DNA from: Flavobacterium sp. GSB-24
GTDB lineage: Bacteria; Bacteroidota; Bacteroidia; Flavobacteriales; Flavobacteriaceae
Assembly: GCF_027924665.1 (NCBI RefSeq)
Contig: NZ_AP027043.1
Coordinates: 2,976,001 to 3,040,000, forward strand
Reading direction: 5' to 3'
DNA length: 64,000 nucleotides
Positions 27,283 to 36,400 of the stretch are shown here, piece by piece (position 1 is the stretch's first letter; the number at the start of each line of letters is the position of its first letter). A program made the position numbers and the translations under genes. The notes beneath the pieces are model-generated. The model had not been told where the DNA came from, ran no database searches, and saw only the letters and a list, made by a program, of their open reading frames with translations.

Positions 27283-27690
27283 TTAATTTCCTCGGTAAGT
27301 TGAATATCCATAAGCGGAGAGCGTTATAGGAACGTGATAATGTTTTTGGTCCTTTATCTGAAATACAACTTCTATAAAGGGGTAAAAACTTTCTACATGA
27401 TTGTTTTTAAAATAATCGGCTGTAAAGTAAGTCAATTTGTAAATTCCTAAATTAGATTTTTCCGAGTTTAGAAAATCTGTGATTCTCCCGTTTATATCGG
27501 TTTTTTTCTCCTCAATGAAAGACCATATTTTTGTTTGTTGATCATATTTTTCTAATCGTATTGTAACGTCGCTGACCGGACTTCCTTTTGATACATCCAA
27601 GATGTGGCTTGAAAGCTGGAAGTTGTTTTGTTGAGCAGACATTATCGTGGAGAATGCTGCCAGAATGGATATTATTAGTAGCTTTTTCAT
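27283..27690 (-). CDS. exported hydroxyisourate hydrolase (transthyretin-like)
   Basis: A 135-residue protein with a signal peptide (about 1-19, ending SAQ) and the full transthyretin/HIUase domain. It has LSSHILDVSKGSPVSDV, TDINGRI, YPFIEVVF and a C-terminal YHVPITLSAYGYSTYRGN, the YRGS-type tail of true HIU hydrolases (here RGN). The enzyme hydrolyses 5-hydroxyisourate to OHCU in urate breakdown. No other urate gene is nearby, so either the pathway is encoded elsewhere or the protein has another periplasmic role. Confidence 0.85.
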   Translation of the reverse strand: MKKLLIISILAAFSTIMSAQQNNFQLSSHILDVSKGSPVSDVTIRLEKYDQQTKIWSFIEEKKTDINGRITDFLNSEKSNLGIYKLTYFTADYFKNNHVESFYPFIEVVFQIKDQKHYHVPITLSAYGYSTYRGN

Positions 27691-28273
27691 GTTTTTGTTT
27701 TGTAGTGTTAAAATATTATTTCTCCTGTTGTAATTTCATATTCTGTTATGGTTTATTACTAGTATACAATCGGACACAGACTTTATTTATAAAATAATAA
27801 TCATTAAATATCTGATTATAATACAGCAGGATTTCGTTCCGCTTTGTTTGTATTAAAGTAAAGCAGGAGAAATCGTAAGCAGCGACTTCTTATTTATATT
27901 TGTTTTACTTTTTAGAAATTTCTCAAGTCTAGCATACATAAGCTTAATGATAATTTGCGTTTGCAAGGTAGTAGATCATACAAATTTAAGAATGTATTTT
28001 ATTTAATGCGGTATATTCAATAAAAAAACATCAAAAGAGAAATTACGATTGTATAAAAAAGAAAATAAAAGGAGATTTGAGCACTGTTAGAAAGATTTAA
28101 TAGTTTCTTAAAGAAGACCTGCGAATCTAAAGATTTGCAGGTCTTACAACTTTTTATAAAGGTTTTGGAAAGATTGAACACTTTCTTTTCGTCTATCATA
28201 CTATTATGGTGAGAAGTAGGATTCTAATCTTGAGCCTGGAACCTTCATAATATTGATTGTTTCAATTTTTAAA
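27691..28273. other. intergenic stretch with a strong hairpin
   Basis: 583 AT-rich bases with no credible gene. A minus-strand -7 box candidate TAAATTTG is the complement of 27981-27988, about 290 bases ahead of the HIUase gene. A plus-strand TATATTTG at 27895-27902 has no gene after it. The notable structure is the hairpin at 28114-28145. Confidence 0.4.
28114..28145 (-). terminator. strong hairpin after the GH16 gene
   Basis: AAGACCTGCGAATC pairs with GATTTGCAGGTCTT (14 base pairs, one G-T) around a 4-base loop. It lies 129 bases past the GH16 stop on the minus strand, so it most likely ends that transcript. Flanking U-runs are short, so it may also act as a 3'-end stabiliser. Confidence 0.55.
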
Positions 28274-30796
28274 CTACTCTACAAAAATTTTTTGAATCCT
28301 TGTTCTTAGAGAGTTTGTAGTCCTAAGAAAGTAGACTCCTTTATTCAAATTAGAAATTGGAACAGCGGTAGAAGTATCATAATTGTTCAATTTAGAAAAT
28401 ATAGTTTCCCCGTTCATATTGATAATAAAAATATCGAATGGAACTTCGTCATTTGATGAGATATTTAATGTAGATCCTGATTTGACAGGATTAGGATAAG
28501 CAACAAAATTTTCTACTGGTAAAGAAGCATTGATTACCTCTGAATTTAAGTTTTGTACGTTTTTTAAACTTAAAGTATTGGCAGATCCGGCTGAGGTTAA
28601 ATAAAACTCTACATCATCATAATCCAACCATTTGTCTGCAGTACCTGTATATTGATAAAAGCCCAATTCGCAGCTATTGTTTGTTACAATGATATTATTG
28701 ATCTGTACCTGAGTCCAGTTGGGTATGCTTGTATTTAAATAATAATTCAATGGATTTCCTCCGTAATTTTTTGCATACATAAGCGCCGTGCTTTGTCCGC
28801 CAGAACTACGTACCCAGGCTTTCATGGTATAATTCCCGTTTACAATATAGGTGAGGGACTGGAAAACGGCAACTTCAAAAGCTGAGGCTGAGGACTGAGT
28901 GCCTTTGTAAGTTCCAGAATGCGGCGAACTTGTTGAGGTTTGCGCATTAGCGGAGCCAGTACCATATTCAGTCCATCCTGTTGGCGTCTGTGTTGTGGTT
29001 GTGTTTGCTTCAAAATTACCATTGTTAAGTTTGTTAAAGTTTACAAGATCCTGTACAGATACGCTGCAATTTGCAGTTTTTCCGTCAGAAGCAGTAGCTG
29101 TAATTGTAACCGTTCCAACACCTACAGCAGTAATAATTCCTAAATTGTTTACTGTGGCTACTGCATTGTTACTGGAGGTCCATACTACATTTTGATCAGT
29201 AGCGTTAACCGGAGTGAAAACAGTATTAAGAGCTCTGTTGGTTCCAATAGGCATAGTCATACTGTTTTGTGAAATTCCAAATGCTGTAATAGCAACTGGT
29301 GACAAATAAAACTCAACATTATCATAATCCAGCCAATTATTTGCTTTTGCAGATTGATAAAACCCAAGCTCACAGGTATTGTTGGTAACTTTGATATTGT
29401 TGATTTGTATTTGAGTCCAATTAGGTATACTGGCAGCAACAGAGTAGTTCTGGTCGGTACCGCCGTAGCCTTTTGCATACATGGTGGCAAAATTCTGGCC
29501 GCCGGAACTGCGAACCCAGGCTTTCATTGTGTAGTTTCCATTAGCAATACCAGTTAATGATTGAAAGACTGCAACTTCGTAAGCTGTAGTGCCCCATTGG
29601 ATACCTTTGTATGCTGGTGAGTAAGGCGCAGCTGCTGAAGTCTGTGCATTTGATGCGCTTCCCCATTCAGACCAGCCTATGGGAGTCTGGGTTGCCGTTG
29701 TATTGGCATCAAAATTTCCATTCACTAATTTGTTTACGTTAGCCAGATTCTGTACAGAAACGCTGCAGGTGGCAGTACTTCCATTGGAAGCTGTTGCCGT
29801 TATGGTTGCCGCACCAATACCGGTGCCGGTAACCAGTCCCCAGTTATTTACAATTGCAACTGAGCTGTTGCTTGAAGACCATGAAACAATCTGGTTTGTT
29901 GTATTTGCAGGTACAAATGCAGTATTTATTACCTGTTTACCCCCTTGGTTTAAAGTTAGTGTATTTGGAGATATTGAAAAACCTGTTGCTGCAATTTGAG
30001 TGTTATCGGTATCTTTATAAACTTTTACATAATCGCAGTACATTGTGGCAGGGAGAACAGTTGTTGCATCAGGCGGTCCTGGCCAAGTTCCTCCAATAGG
30101 AAGATTTATAAGTATATAATGAGGTTTATGAAATTCGCCTGTAAAATTATATCCGTCTGCTACTCTAAATTGTTTGTACAAAATATCATCAACATACCAT
30201 TTAATATAGTTGGCATCCCACGTTATGGAATACACATGCCATTGTGTGACATCAACATTATAAGTGGAACCGTCTTGTACATGTATTTCATTTGCTCCTG
30301 CCCAATGTGTTGTTCCATGAACCATAGTTTCACTGTTTAGATGCTCAAAAATGTCTATTTCACCACATTTTGGCCATCCAATCTGCGGAAAATTGGAACC
30401 CAAAGTCCAAAAGCAGGCCCACAATCCTTTTCCGTTAGGCATTTTAAAACGCCCTTCAATTTTCCCGTATGTTACTGAAAATTTATTTAGAGAAATAACG
30501 CTTCCAGACGTATATTGCTTACCGCCAAAGTCTTCTTTTATGACAGTAATTTCTAAGTTTCCATTGTTCTGTTTTACATTGTTGAGGCTGTTGGTATAAT
30601 ACTGCAGCTCGCTGTTTCGGATGTTACCGCCCAGTTCGTAGCCCCATTTATTGGAATCTGGTGCCCCGGTACCGTTAAAATCATCAGACCATACTAATTG
30701 GTAATTCTGCGACCGGGCAGTAAAATTAAAAAGCAAAAACAGCAGTGAACTGTAAAAAAATGCCGGATAGGGCAGTAAAGTTTTAATTTTTTTCAT
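28274..30796 (-). CDS. secreted GH16 beta-glucanase with tandem Big2-CBM units and T9SS signal
   Basis: An 840-residue multidomain enzyme. A signal peptide (about 1-29) precedes the GH16 catalytic domain (about 32-262), with the catalytic motif GEIDIFEH near 145-150. Next come a Big2 Ig-like domain (about 268-345), a CBM4/9-like domain (about 355-500), a second Big2 (about 503-580) and a second CBM (about 590-735). A type IX C-terminal sorting domain (about 762-840, VAYPNPV ... GVYFLRT) ends the protein. The two Big2-CBM units are clearly duplicated (NGNFDANTT / NGNFEANTT). Enzymes with this GH16 motif cleave beta-1,3 or mixed beta-1,3-1,4 glucans outside the cell. It is divergent from the adjacent LacI gene. 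Confidence 0.9.
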   Translation of the reverse strand: MKKIKTLLPYPAFFYSSLLFLLFNFTARSQNYQLVWSDDFNGTGAPDSNKWGYELGGNIRNSELQYYTNSLNNVKQNNGNLEITVIKEDFGGKQYTSGSVISLNKFSVTYGKIEGRFKMPNGKGLWACFWTLGSNFPQIGWPKCGEIDIFEHLNSETMVHGTTHWAGANEIHVQDGSTYNVDVTQWHVYSITWDANYIKWYVDDILYKQFRVADGYNFTGEFHKPHYILINLPIGGTWPGPPDATTVLPATMYCDYVKVYKDTDNTQIAATGFSISPNTLTLNQGGKQVINTAFVPANTTNQIVSWSSSNSSVAIVNNWGLVTGTGIGAATITATASNGSTATCSVSVQNLANVNKLVNGNFDANTTATQTPIGWSEWGSASNAQTSAAAPYSPAYKGIQWGTTAYEVAVFQSLTGIANGNYTMKAWVRSSGGQNFATMYAKGYGGTDQNYSVAASIPNWTQIQINNIKVTNNTCELGFYQSAKANNWLDYDNVEFYLSPVAITAFGISQNSMTMPIGTNRALNTVFTPVNATDQNVVWTSSNNAVATVNNLGIITAVGVGTVTITATASDGKTANCSVSVQDLVNFNKLNNGNFEANTTTTQTPTGWTEYGTGSANAQTSTSSPHSGTYKGTQSSASAFEVAVFQSLTYIVNGNYTMKAWVRSSGGQSTALMYAKNYGGNPLNYYLNTSIPNWTQVQINNIIVTNNSCELGFYQYTGTADKWLDYDDVEFYLTSAGSANTLSLKNVQNLNSEVINASLPVENFVAYPNPVKSGSTLNISSNDEVPFDIFIINMNGETIFSKLNNYDTSTAVPISNLNKGVYFLRTTNSLRTRIQKIFVE

Positions 30797-30989
30797 AATA
30801 ATTTTGGTTTTAGTTAGTAATGATTATGCAGCTGTTAATTAATTTATTGATCCGTTTATGACTTCATTTTTTTTACTTTAAAAGCAATTTAATTGGTCAC
30901 AAAACAGTAAAAATGAAATTATTAATCAGTTGAAAAACAGTCAAAACTATTATAAAAAATATTATAATTTGTGAGAATAAATGATTTTT

Positions 30990-31020
30990 TTTGCGCAAAC
31001 GAAATTAAAATTTGCACAAA
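30990..31020 (+). promoter_or_regulatory. pair of LacI-type operator sites between GH16 and lacI
   Basis: TTTGCGCAAA (30990-30999) is a perfect palindrome, and TTTGCACAAA (31011-31020) is a near copy 21 bases (two helical turns) downstream. Just after them, TATATTTG (31025-31032) fits a -7 box a few bases from the regulator ATG. Binding by the LacI protein encoded next door is the natural reading. Confidence 0.55.
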
Positions 31021-31036
31021 TCATTATATTTGTGAA

Positions 31037-32053
31037 ATGAAGAAGAAAATGATTACAATAAAAGATATTTCTGAGAAAACGGGGTTTTCAATTTCAACTG
31101 TTTCAAGGTCTTTAAAAGATCATTCGGATATCACAGAAAAAACAAAACAGATTATCAGAGATACAGCAAAAGACCTTGGCTACCAGCCTAATTTTTTTGC
31201 TCAGAACTTTAAAAGCAATAGAAGCAATATTATAGGAGTTCTTGTTCCCGATATTGAACGAGGTTATTATGCTTCAATCATTAGCGGTATGCAGGAGAGG
31301 GCAATTGAGCAGAAGTTTTTTATTGTTACCTGCCAGTCAAAAGATTCTTTCATGGATGAGATTAAGGGAATTCAAACTCTTATCGGGCTGAATGTTGACG
31401 GTATCGCTATTGTACATTCTAAAGAGACCAGTAATTTTACAGAACACCATAGCATTGTTAAAAATAACATTCCGCTTTTGGCAATTGACAGAGAACTTTT
31501 AGGTCTTGATACTCATTTTGTTTCAAATGATCAGTTTGTTGCGGGGTTTATGATTGGCGAACATTTAGCTCAGGAAGGATATAAAAATATTGCGATTATT
31601 GCAGGTCCTGAGAATTTAATTATGAGCAGACAACGAGTTGAAGGCTGTATGGCCGGAGCAGAATCGGCAGGTATAAAAATTAGAAAAGAAAATATAATTT
31701 ATTGTGATCTGCAGCGTGAAAGAGAAATTTTTGCTGTTTCACAATTACTCCATAAAAAAGAAAAACCAGATGCCGTTTTTTGTATTTATGACAGAGGAGC
31801 AATAGAAATAATACATTATTTAAGCCATCAGAAGATTAACGTGCCTAATGAACTGGCTGTAGCGGGATGTGGGAATGATTCTTTCTCGCATTATCTGAAT
31901 CCTTCTTTAACAACTATAGATTTAAATCCTCATAAACTTGGAGAACTTGCGGCTGAAATACTAATTAATGATATTATCATGGATACACCTGACCGTAAAA
32001 TTAAGAATTCATTTAGGCCGAAGCTGATTATTAGACAATCTACAAGAAAGTGA
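31037..32053 (+). CDS. LacI-family transcriptional regulator
   Basis: A 338-residue regulator. The N-terminal LacI HTH and hinge (ITIKDISEKTGFSISTVSRSL, then LGYQPNFFAQNFK) precede a periplasmic-binding-protein-like effector domain to the C-terminus. The ATG at 31037 is used, since an in-frame GTG at 30971 would add 22 residues not seen in LacI proteins. It is divergent from the GH16 glucanase with operator-like palindromes between them, so it likely controls that gene and itself in response to a sugar. Confidence 0.88.
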   Translation: MKKKMITIKDISEKTGFSISTVSRSLKDHSDITEKTKQIIRDTAKDLGYQPNFFAQNFKSNRSNIIGVLVPDIERGYYASIISGMQERAIEQKFFIVTCQSKDSFMDEIKGIQTLIGLNVDGIAIVHSKETSNFTEHHSIVKNNIPLLAIDRELLGLDTHFVSNDQFVAGFMIGEHLAQEGYKNIAIIAGPENLIMSRQRVEGCMAGAESAGIKIRKENIIYCDLQREREIFAVSQLLHKKEKPDAVFCIYDRGAIEIIHYLSHQKINVPNELAVAGCGNDSFSHYLNPSLTTIDLNPHKLGELAAEILINDIIMDTPDRKIKNSFRPKLIIRQSTRK

Positions 32054-32069
32054 TTTAATGACTTTCTAT

Positions 32070-33245
32070 TTATTGGTTTTTTCTCTTAAGGCTTGATTCT
32101 CTTATTAAAAGATCTCCGTCTATTGTTTGAATCTTTGTTTCTGTTTCAGAATCATTATTATATTGATGTAAAAACATTTGCATTGTAGTTTCACCGATTA
32201 CTGAAGTTTGTATATTATAAGTAGTAAGCGGCGGATCTATTAATTCCCCCATCAGATCATTTCCAAAACCGGCAACAGCAATATCTGAAGGTACTTTAAC
32301 CTTTCTTTTTTTAAGATGTTTGATTACATATATGGCAGATCGGTCTGAAATGCAGAAAATTGCATCGGGTCTTTGATCTAGATTCAGCCAGTCATCTACC
32401 ACTCCGTTAATGCTTATATTCGAATAATCTGTATAAGCAATAAGTTCTTTGTCTATTTTAATTTTATTCTTTTTTAAGACATTCAGATAGCCAAGCAAAC
32501 GTTCTTCTGTAATGGATAAAGATTTAGGACCTAATATGATTCCTATACGTTTACATCCCTGCTCCAAAAGGTGGTTGGTGATTTTTTCTGCTCCTTCCGT
32601 ATTTTTTGCTAAAACTTTTGAAATGCTTTTTATAGGATTGATGCGGTAGAAATTGACGATAGGAATTCCTCTTTTGCTGTATGATTCTATATAATCAAAT
32701 TGAATAGTACTGGAGGAGTGACAGATTAAAAGACCGTCAACTCGACTGTCCATCAGTACTTGTACATTTTCTAATTCGGTGTCATAATCTTCATTCGACT
32801 GGCATATTATGACTTTAAAGCCGTTTTTTGAAGCAATTTTCTGAATCCCTCCAAGCATCGAAGAAAAAAAAGTAGACTGCAGATGCGGGATAATAACACC
32901 AATTGTCTGTGATTGCTTATTGGCAAAATTTCGGGCAAGAAGGTTAGGGCGGTATTCCATTTCTACAGCTACCTGTTTTACTGCTAAAATTGTTGCAGGA
33001 CTGATGTCGGGATGATTCCTCAATGCACGGCTGACAGTCGTAGCCGAAATTCCCATTGCCTGCCCGATATCGACTATTGTTGTCTGATAATTTTTCTTCG
33101 TCTTATTTTTTGCTTTTCTACTTTCATGATTTAAAGTGAAATTATAGTTGCATTCTTTACAGTAATAACGCTGTTTTTGTCGGATAAATCCTGACTTTAA
33201 AACAGTCTCTACTTTGCTGCATTTAGGGCATTTAACTCTCGGCAT
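32070..33245 (-). CDS. LacI-family regulator with N-terminal transposase-type zinc ribbon
   Basis: A 391-residue protein. Residues 1-35 form a zinc ribbon (C6-x2-C9 and C29-x2-C32, with KSGFIRQKQRYYCKECNYNFT) like the N-terminus of IS1-type InsA proteins. A linker leads to the LacI HTH (about 54-80, ISATTVSRALRNHPDIS), hinge and sugar-binding domain. It is divergent from the SusC gene with several palindromes between, so it is probably the regulator of the polysaccharide locus. The extra ribbon could add DNA contacts or oligomer contacts. The fusion is uncommon among LacI regulators I know. Confidence 0.85.
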   Translation of the reverse strand: MPRVKCPKCSKVETVLKSGFIRQKQRYYCKECNYNFTLNHESRKAKNKTKKNYQTTIVDIGQAMGISATTVSRALRNHPDISPATILAVKQVAVEMEYRPNLLARNFANKQSQTIGVIIPHLQSTFFSSMLGGIQKIASKNGFKVIICQSNEDYDTELENVQVLMDSRVDGLLICHSSSTIQFDYIESYSKRGIPIVNFYRINPIKSISKVLAKNTEGAEKITNHLLEQGCKRIGIILGPKSLSITEERLLGYLNVLKKNKIKIDKELIAYTDYSNISINGVVDDWLNLDQRPDAIFCISDRSAIYVIKHLKKRKVKVPSDIAVAGFGNDLMGELIDPPLTTYNIQTSVIGETTMQMFLHQYNNDSETETKIQTIDGDLLIRESSLKRKNQ

Positions 33246-33274
33246 GGCATTTTGGATTCAAAATATTTTTCAAA

Positions 33275-33318
33275 GATAGAAATTTTCTATCTATCGAAAA
33301 CGATACTGCAAACGTTTG
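33275..33318 (+). promoter_or_regulatory. cluster of three palindromes upstream of susC
   Basis: GATAGAAATTTTCTATC (33275-33291) has 8-base arms around a central T. TATCG-AAAA-CGATA follows (33292-33305), then CAAACGTTTG (33309-33318), a perfect palindrome of LacI-operator type. They lie 30-73 bases from the start of the divergent LacI gene and 142-185 bases before susC, and are good candidates for binding that regulator. Confidence 0.55.
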
Positions 33319-33376
33319 AGATAGAAAAAACGATTGATACGCAATTTTACACGTTGCTTAGATGTGCTTTAAATTC

Positions 33377-33409
33377 TACATTTGGCTCAGAACTTTTAAT
33401 ATTTGGCTC
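33377..33409 (+). promoter_or_regulatory. ATTTGGCTC direct repeat and -7 box before susC
   Basis: TACATTTG (33377-33384) fits TAnnTTTG. ATTTGGCTC occurs at 33380-33388 and again at 33401-33409, exactly 21 bases apart, and once more before the second susC gene (62243-62251). It overlaps or follows the -7 box, so it may be a promoter-proximal or leader element common to these susC genes. Confidence 0.5.
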
Positions 33410-33459
33410 TAAAATATCAATATTAAAAATTTACTAACCAATCTAAACCAAAACAAATT

Positions 33460-36400
33460 ATGTACGATTTTTTTCTCAAACTTCGCTGCGTTTTAAGTAT
33501 TACAGGCTTTTTGCTTTGTATGAATATGTACGCACAAAATTCTGTTAAAGGAATTATTAAAGATGAGTCTGGATTGATCATTCCAGGTGTAACGATTCAG
33601 ATCCAAGGAACAAAAATTGGTGCCACGACCGATTTTGATGGAAAATTTGAAATTAAAGCTGAAAAAGGAAATATTCTTGTTGCTTCTTTTATGGGTTTTG
33701 AAACTCAGACAATACCCTTATCAGGACAAACGAACCTTAATATAGTATTAAAGGTTTCTAGTAAAGAATTGCAGGAAATTGTAGTAATCGGGTACGGTTC
33801 TTCTAAAAAGAAAGATTTGACAGGAGCAATTGCAACGGTTAAGTCTCAGGAAATAGCTGGACGAAGAACAGTTCAAGTTTCTGATGCTTTGCAAGGGCAA
33901 ATGGCAGGAGTAACGGTAACAAGAAATGGCGCTGCTCCTGGTTCGCAATCAAAAATCCGCTTTCGTGGGGTAACTACATTAGGAGATACGGGAGGAAATG
34001 ATCCTCTTATAATAGTTGATGGCGTGCCGTCAGGAAATATTGATTACCTGAATCCTGAAGATATAGAAACGATAACAGCCTTGAAAGATGCTGCATCTAC
34101 AGCCATTTATGGATCAAGGGCAGCTGCTGGGGTTTTATTGATTACTACCAAGAGAGCAAAATCTGGAAAAACCAGTTTTGATTATAGTTATGAATATGCA
34201 CAGGCGACTCCAGTAAACCAGCCAGGTTCAATGGGAGCTGTCAGGTATATGCAGTTATATAATGAGTATTTGGCTAATGACGGTGCCGCTCCTTTATATT
34301 CACAAGCTACCATTAATAATTATAAAGCTAATAATGCAGCTAATCCTGACTTGTATCCTGATACCGATTGGCAGTCTTCTATTATTAAAAATAATGCGCC
34401 AAGGATTATTCATAACCTTGCATTTTCATCGGGATCTGAAAATGTTAAAACAAGAGCCGCTTTTGGGTATTCTTCCAGTGAGGCATTGTATGATAACCGT
34501 GGTTTTAAAAAATTAAACGCGGGAGTTTATAATGATTTTAAATTTAGCAATAAACTGAGTGCCAGTTTTGATATGAGTGTGGTGAGAACTGAAAGTAAAG
34601 ATGTTAATATTTTCAATAATAACATTTTTTTGGATGCCAGAGTTATGCCTGCAATCTATGATGATTATTATTCGGATGGCAGATTTGCACTTGGTAAGGA
34701 CGGGCGTAATGCATTGGCACAAATCAGCGACGGCGGTTTTAAAAAGGATATAGTGAATAATCTAACAGGTCGTATTGCTGTGAATTTCAAGCCTTTTAAG
34801 GGGCTGACTATTACAGGTCAGGCTGCTCCAACAGTAATTTTTTCGTCAAATAAACAGTTCATCAAAGTAGTTGAATTCACTGATGCTTTAGATCCTTCGA
34901 AAAAAGTTGCCGTGGGACAGCAGCCGGCTTCTTCTTCGCTGAGAGAAGAGAGACCTTACTTTTATAGATTTAATGGACAGTTTATTGCTAATTACGCAAA
35001 TACCTTCAGTGAGAAACATAATTTAGATGCCACTGTGGGATATGAAAATAATTACTCATACAATGAAAGTATAACGGCTTCTCGCGCAACCTATACATTA
35101 TCGAATTTTCCATATCTAGATGCTGGGCTTTTAGCATTCAGAGACAATGGAGGCTCTGCTTATGAAACGGCTCTAAGTTCTTATTTTGGAAGGGTATCTT
35201 ACAATTTCAAAAATAGATATTATTTTCAGGCAGGTGGTCGTTATGACGGATCTTCAAGATTTAATGCTGATCAAAGATGGGCTTTCTTTCCTTCTGTGGG
35301 AGCGGGATGGACGGTTTCTGAAGAATCTTTTTTTAAATCAGTTAAAGAATTTGGAGTTGATTTTTTGAAGTTTAGAGCTTCATGGGGACAGTCAGGTAAC
35401 GAGCGTATAGGAAATTATCCTTATCAGGCAACTATTAACTTGTATAATGCTTTATTCTATCAAAATGGTGCAGTGGTTGCTCCAACTTCTGGTTCTCAGG
35501 TTAATTATGCAGTTAACGATATTACATGGGAAACACAGGAAAGTACAGATATTGGTTTAGATGCAACTTTTTTAAATAACAGGCTGACTGTAAGCGGAGA
35601 TGTATTTTACAGGCAGACTAAGGATATTTTACTCAAACTAAATGTGCCGCTTTATCTTGGGTATGATGCGCCTTTTCAAAACGCAGGGAAAGTCAGCTCA
35701 AAAGGTTTTGAAGTGACTGTTAATTGGTCAGACAAGATCGGATCGGACTGGAAGTACAGTTTAGGAGCGAATTTAGCCGATGCTAAAACAAATGTTGATG
35801 ATTTGAAAGGAACTTCTATATTAGGAGATACATCAAATATTGAAGGACAGGAATTTGCAGCTTGGTATGGATATAAATCAAACGGCATATTCCAGACAGT
35901 AGCAGAAGTTGCAAGCTCTCCGGTTACAAGTGCCAGTGTAAAACCTGGAGATGTCAAATACATGGATATTGATGGAGACGGCAAAATAACGCCTGACAAA
36001 GACAGGGTTATTTTGGGTGGATCATTGCCACGCTACACCTTCGGTTTTAATGGCAGATTGACTTATAAAACTTTTGATTTTTCATTTGTTGCTTATGGAG
36101 TAGGCAAACAACAGGTAAGACTTAGCAATTATGCAGTACAGCCATTTCAGGAAACTTTTGGGAATGTGCCGACACTGATTGATGGCAAATTCTGGAGCGT
36201 CAACAATACAGCGGAGCAAAACGCAGCCGCAGAATATCCAAGATTGTCTAATGCAAGCAGTGGAAATAACTATGCCATGTCTGATTTTTGGCTGGTTGAT
36301 GGCAGCTATGTAAGAATTAAAAATATCACATTGGGATATAATTTTAGTAAAAAAATCACTGATAAGCTTGGATTGGAAGGACTTCGCCTGTATTTAGCAG

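Noticed and set aside
28017..28199. 60-codon minus-strand frame in the GH16-HIUase gap
   Set aside because: It runs through the strong hairpin at 28114-28145, has skewed composition and matches no family. The hairpin explains the stretch better.
28840..30599. Several plus- and minus-strand frames inside the GH16 gene
   Set aside because: They mirror the repetitive Ser/Thr-rich Big2-CBM coding sequence in other frames. The 840-residue GH16 frame has all the domain motifs.
33252..33437. 61-codon plus-strand frame before susC
   Set aside because: It covers the palindrome cluster and promoter boxes between divergent genes, with no recognisable protein features.
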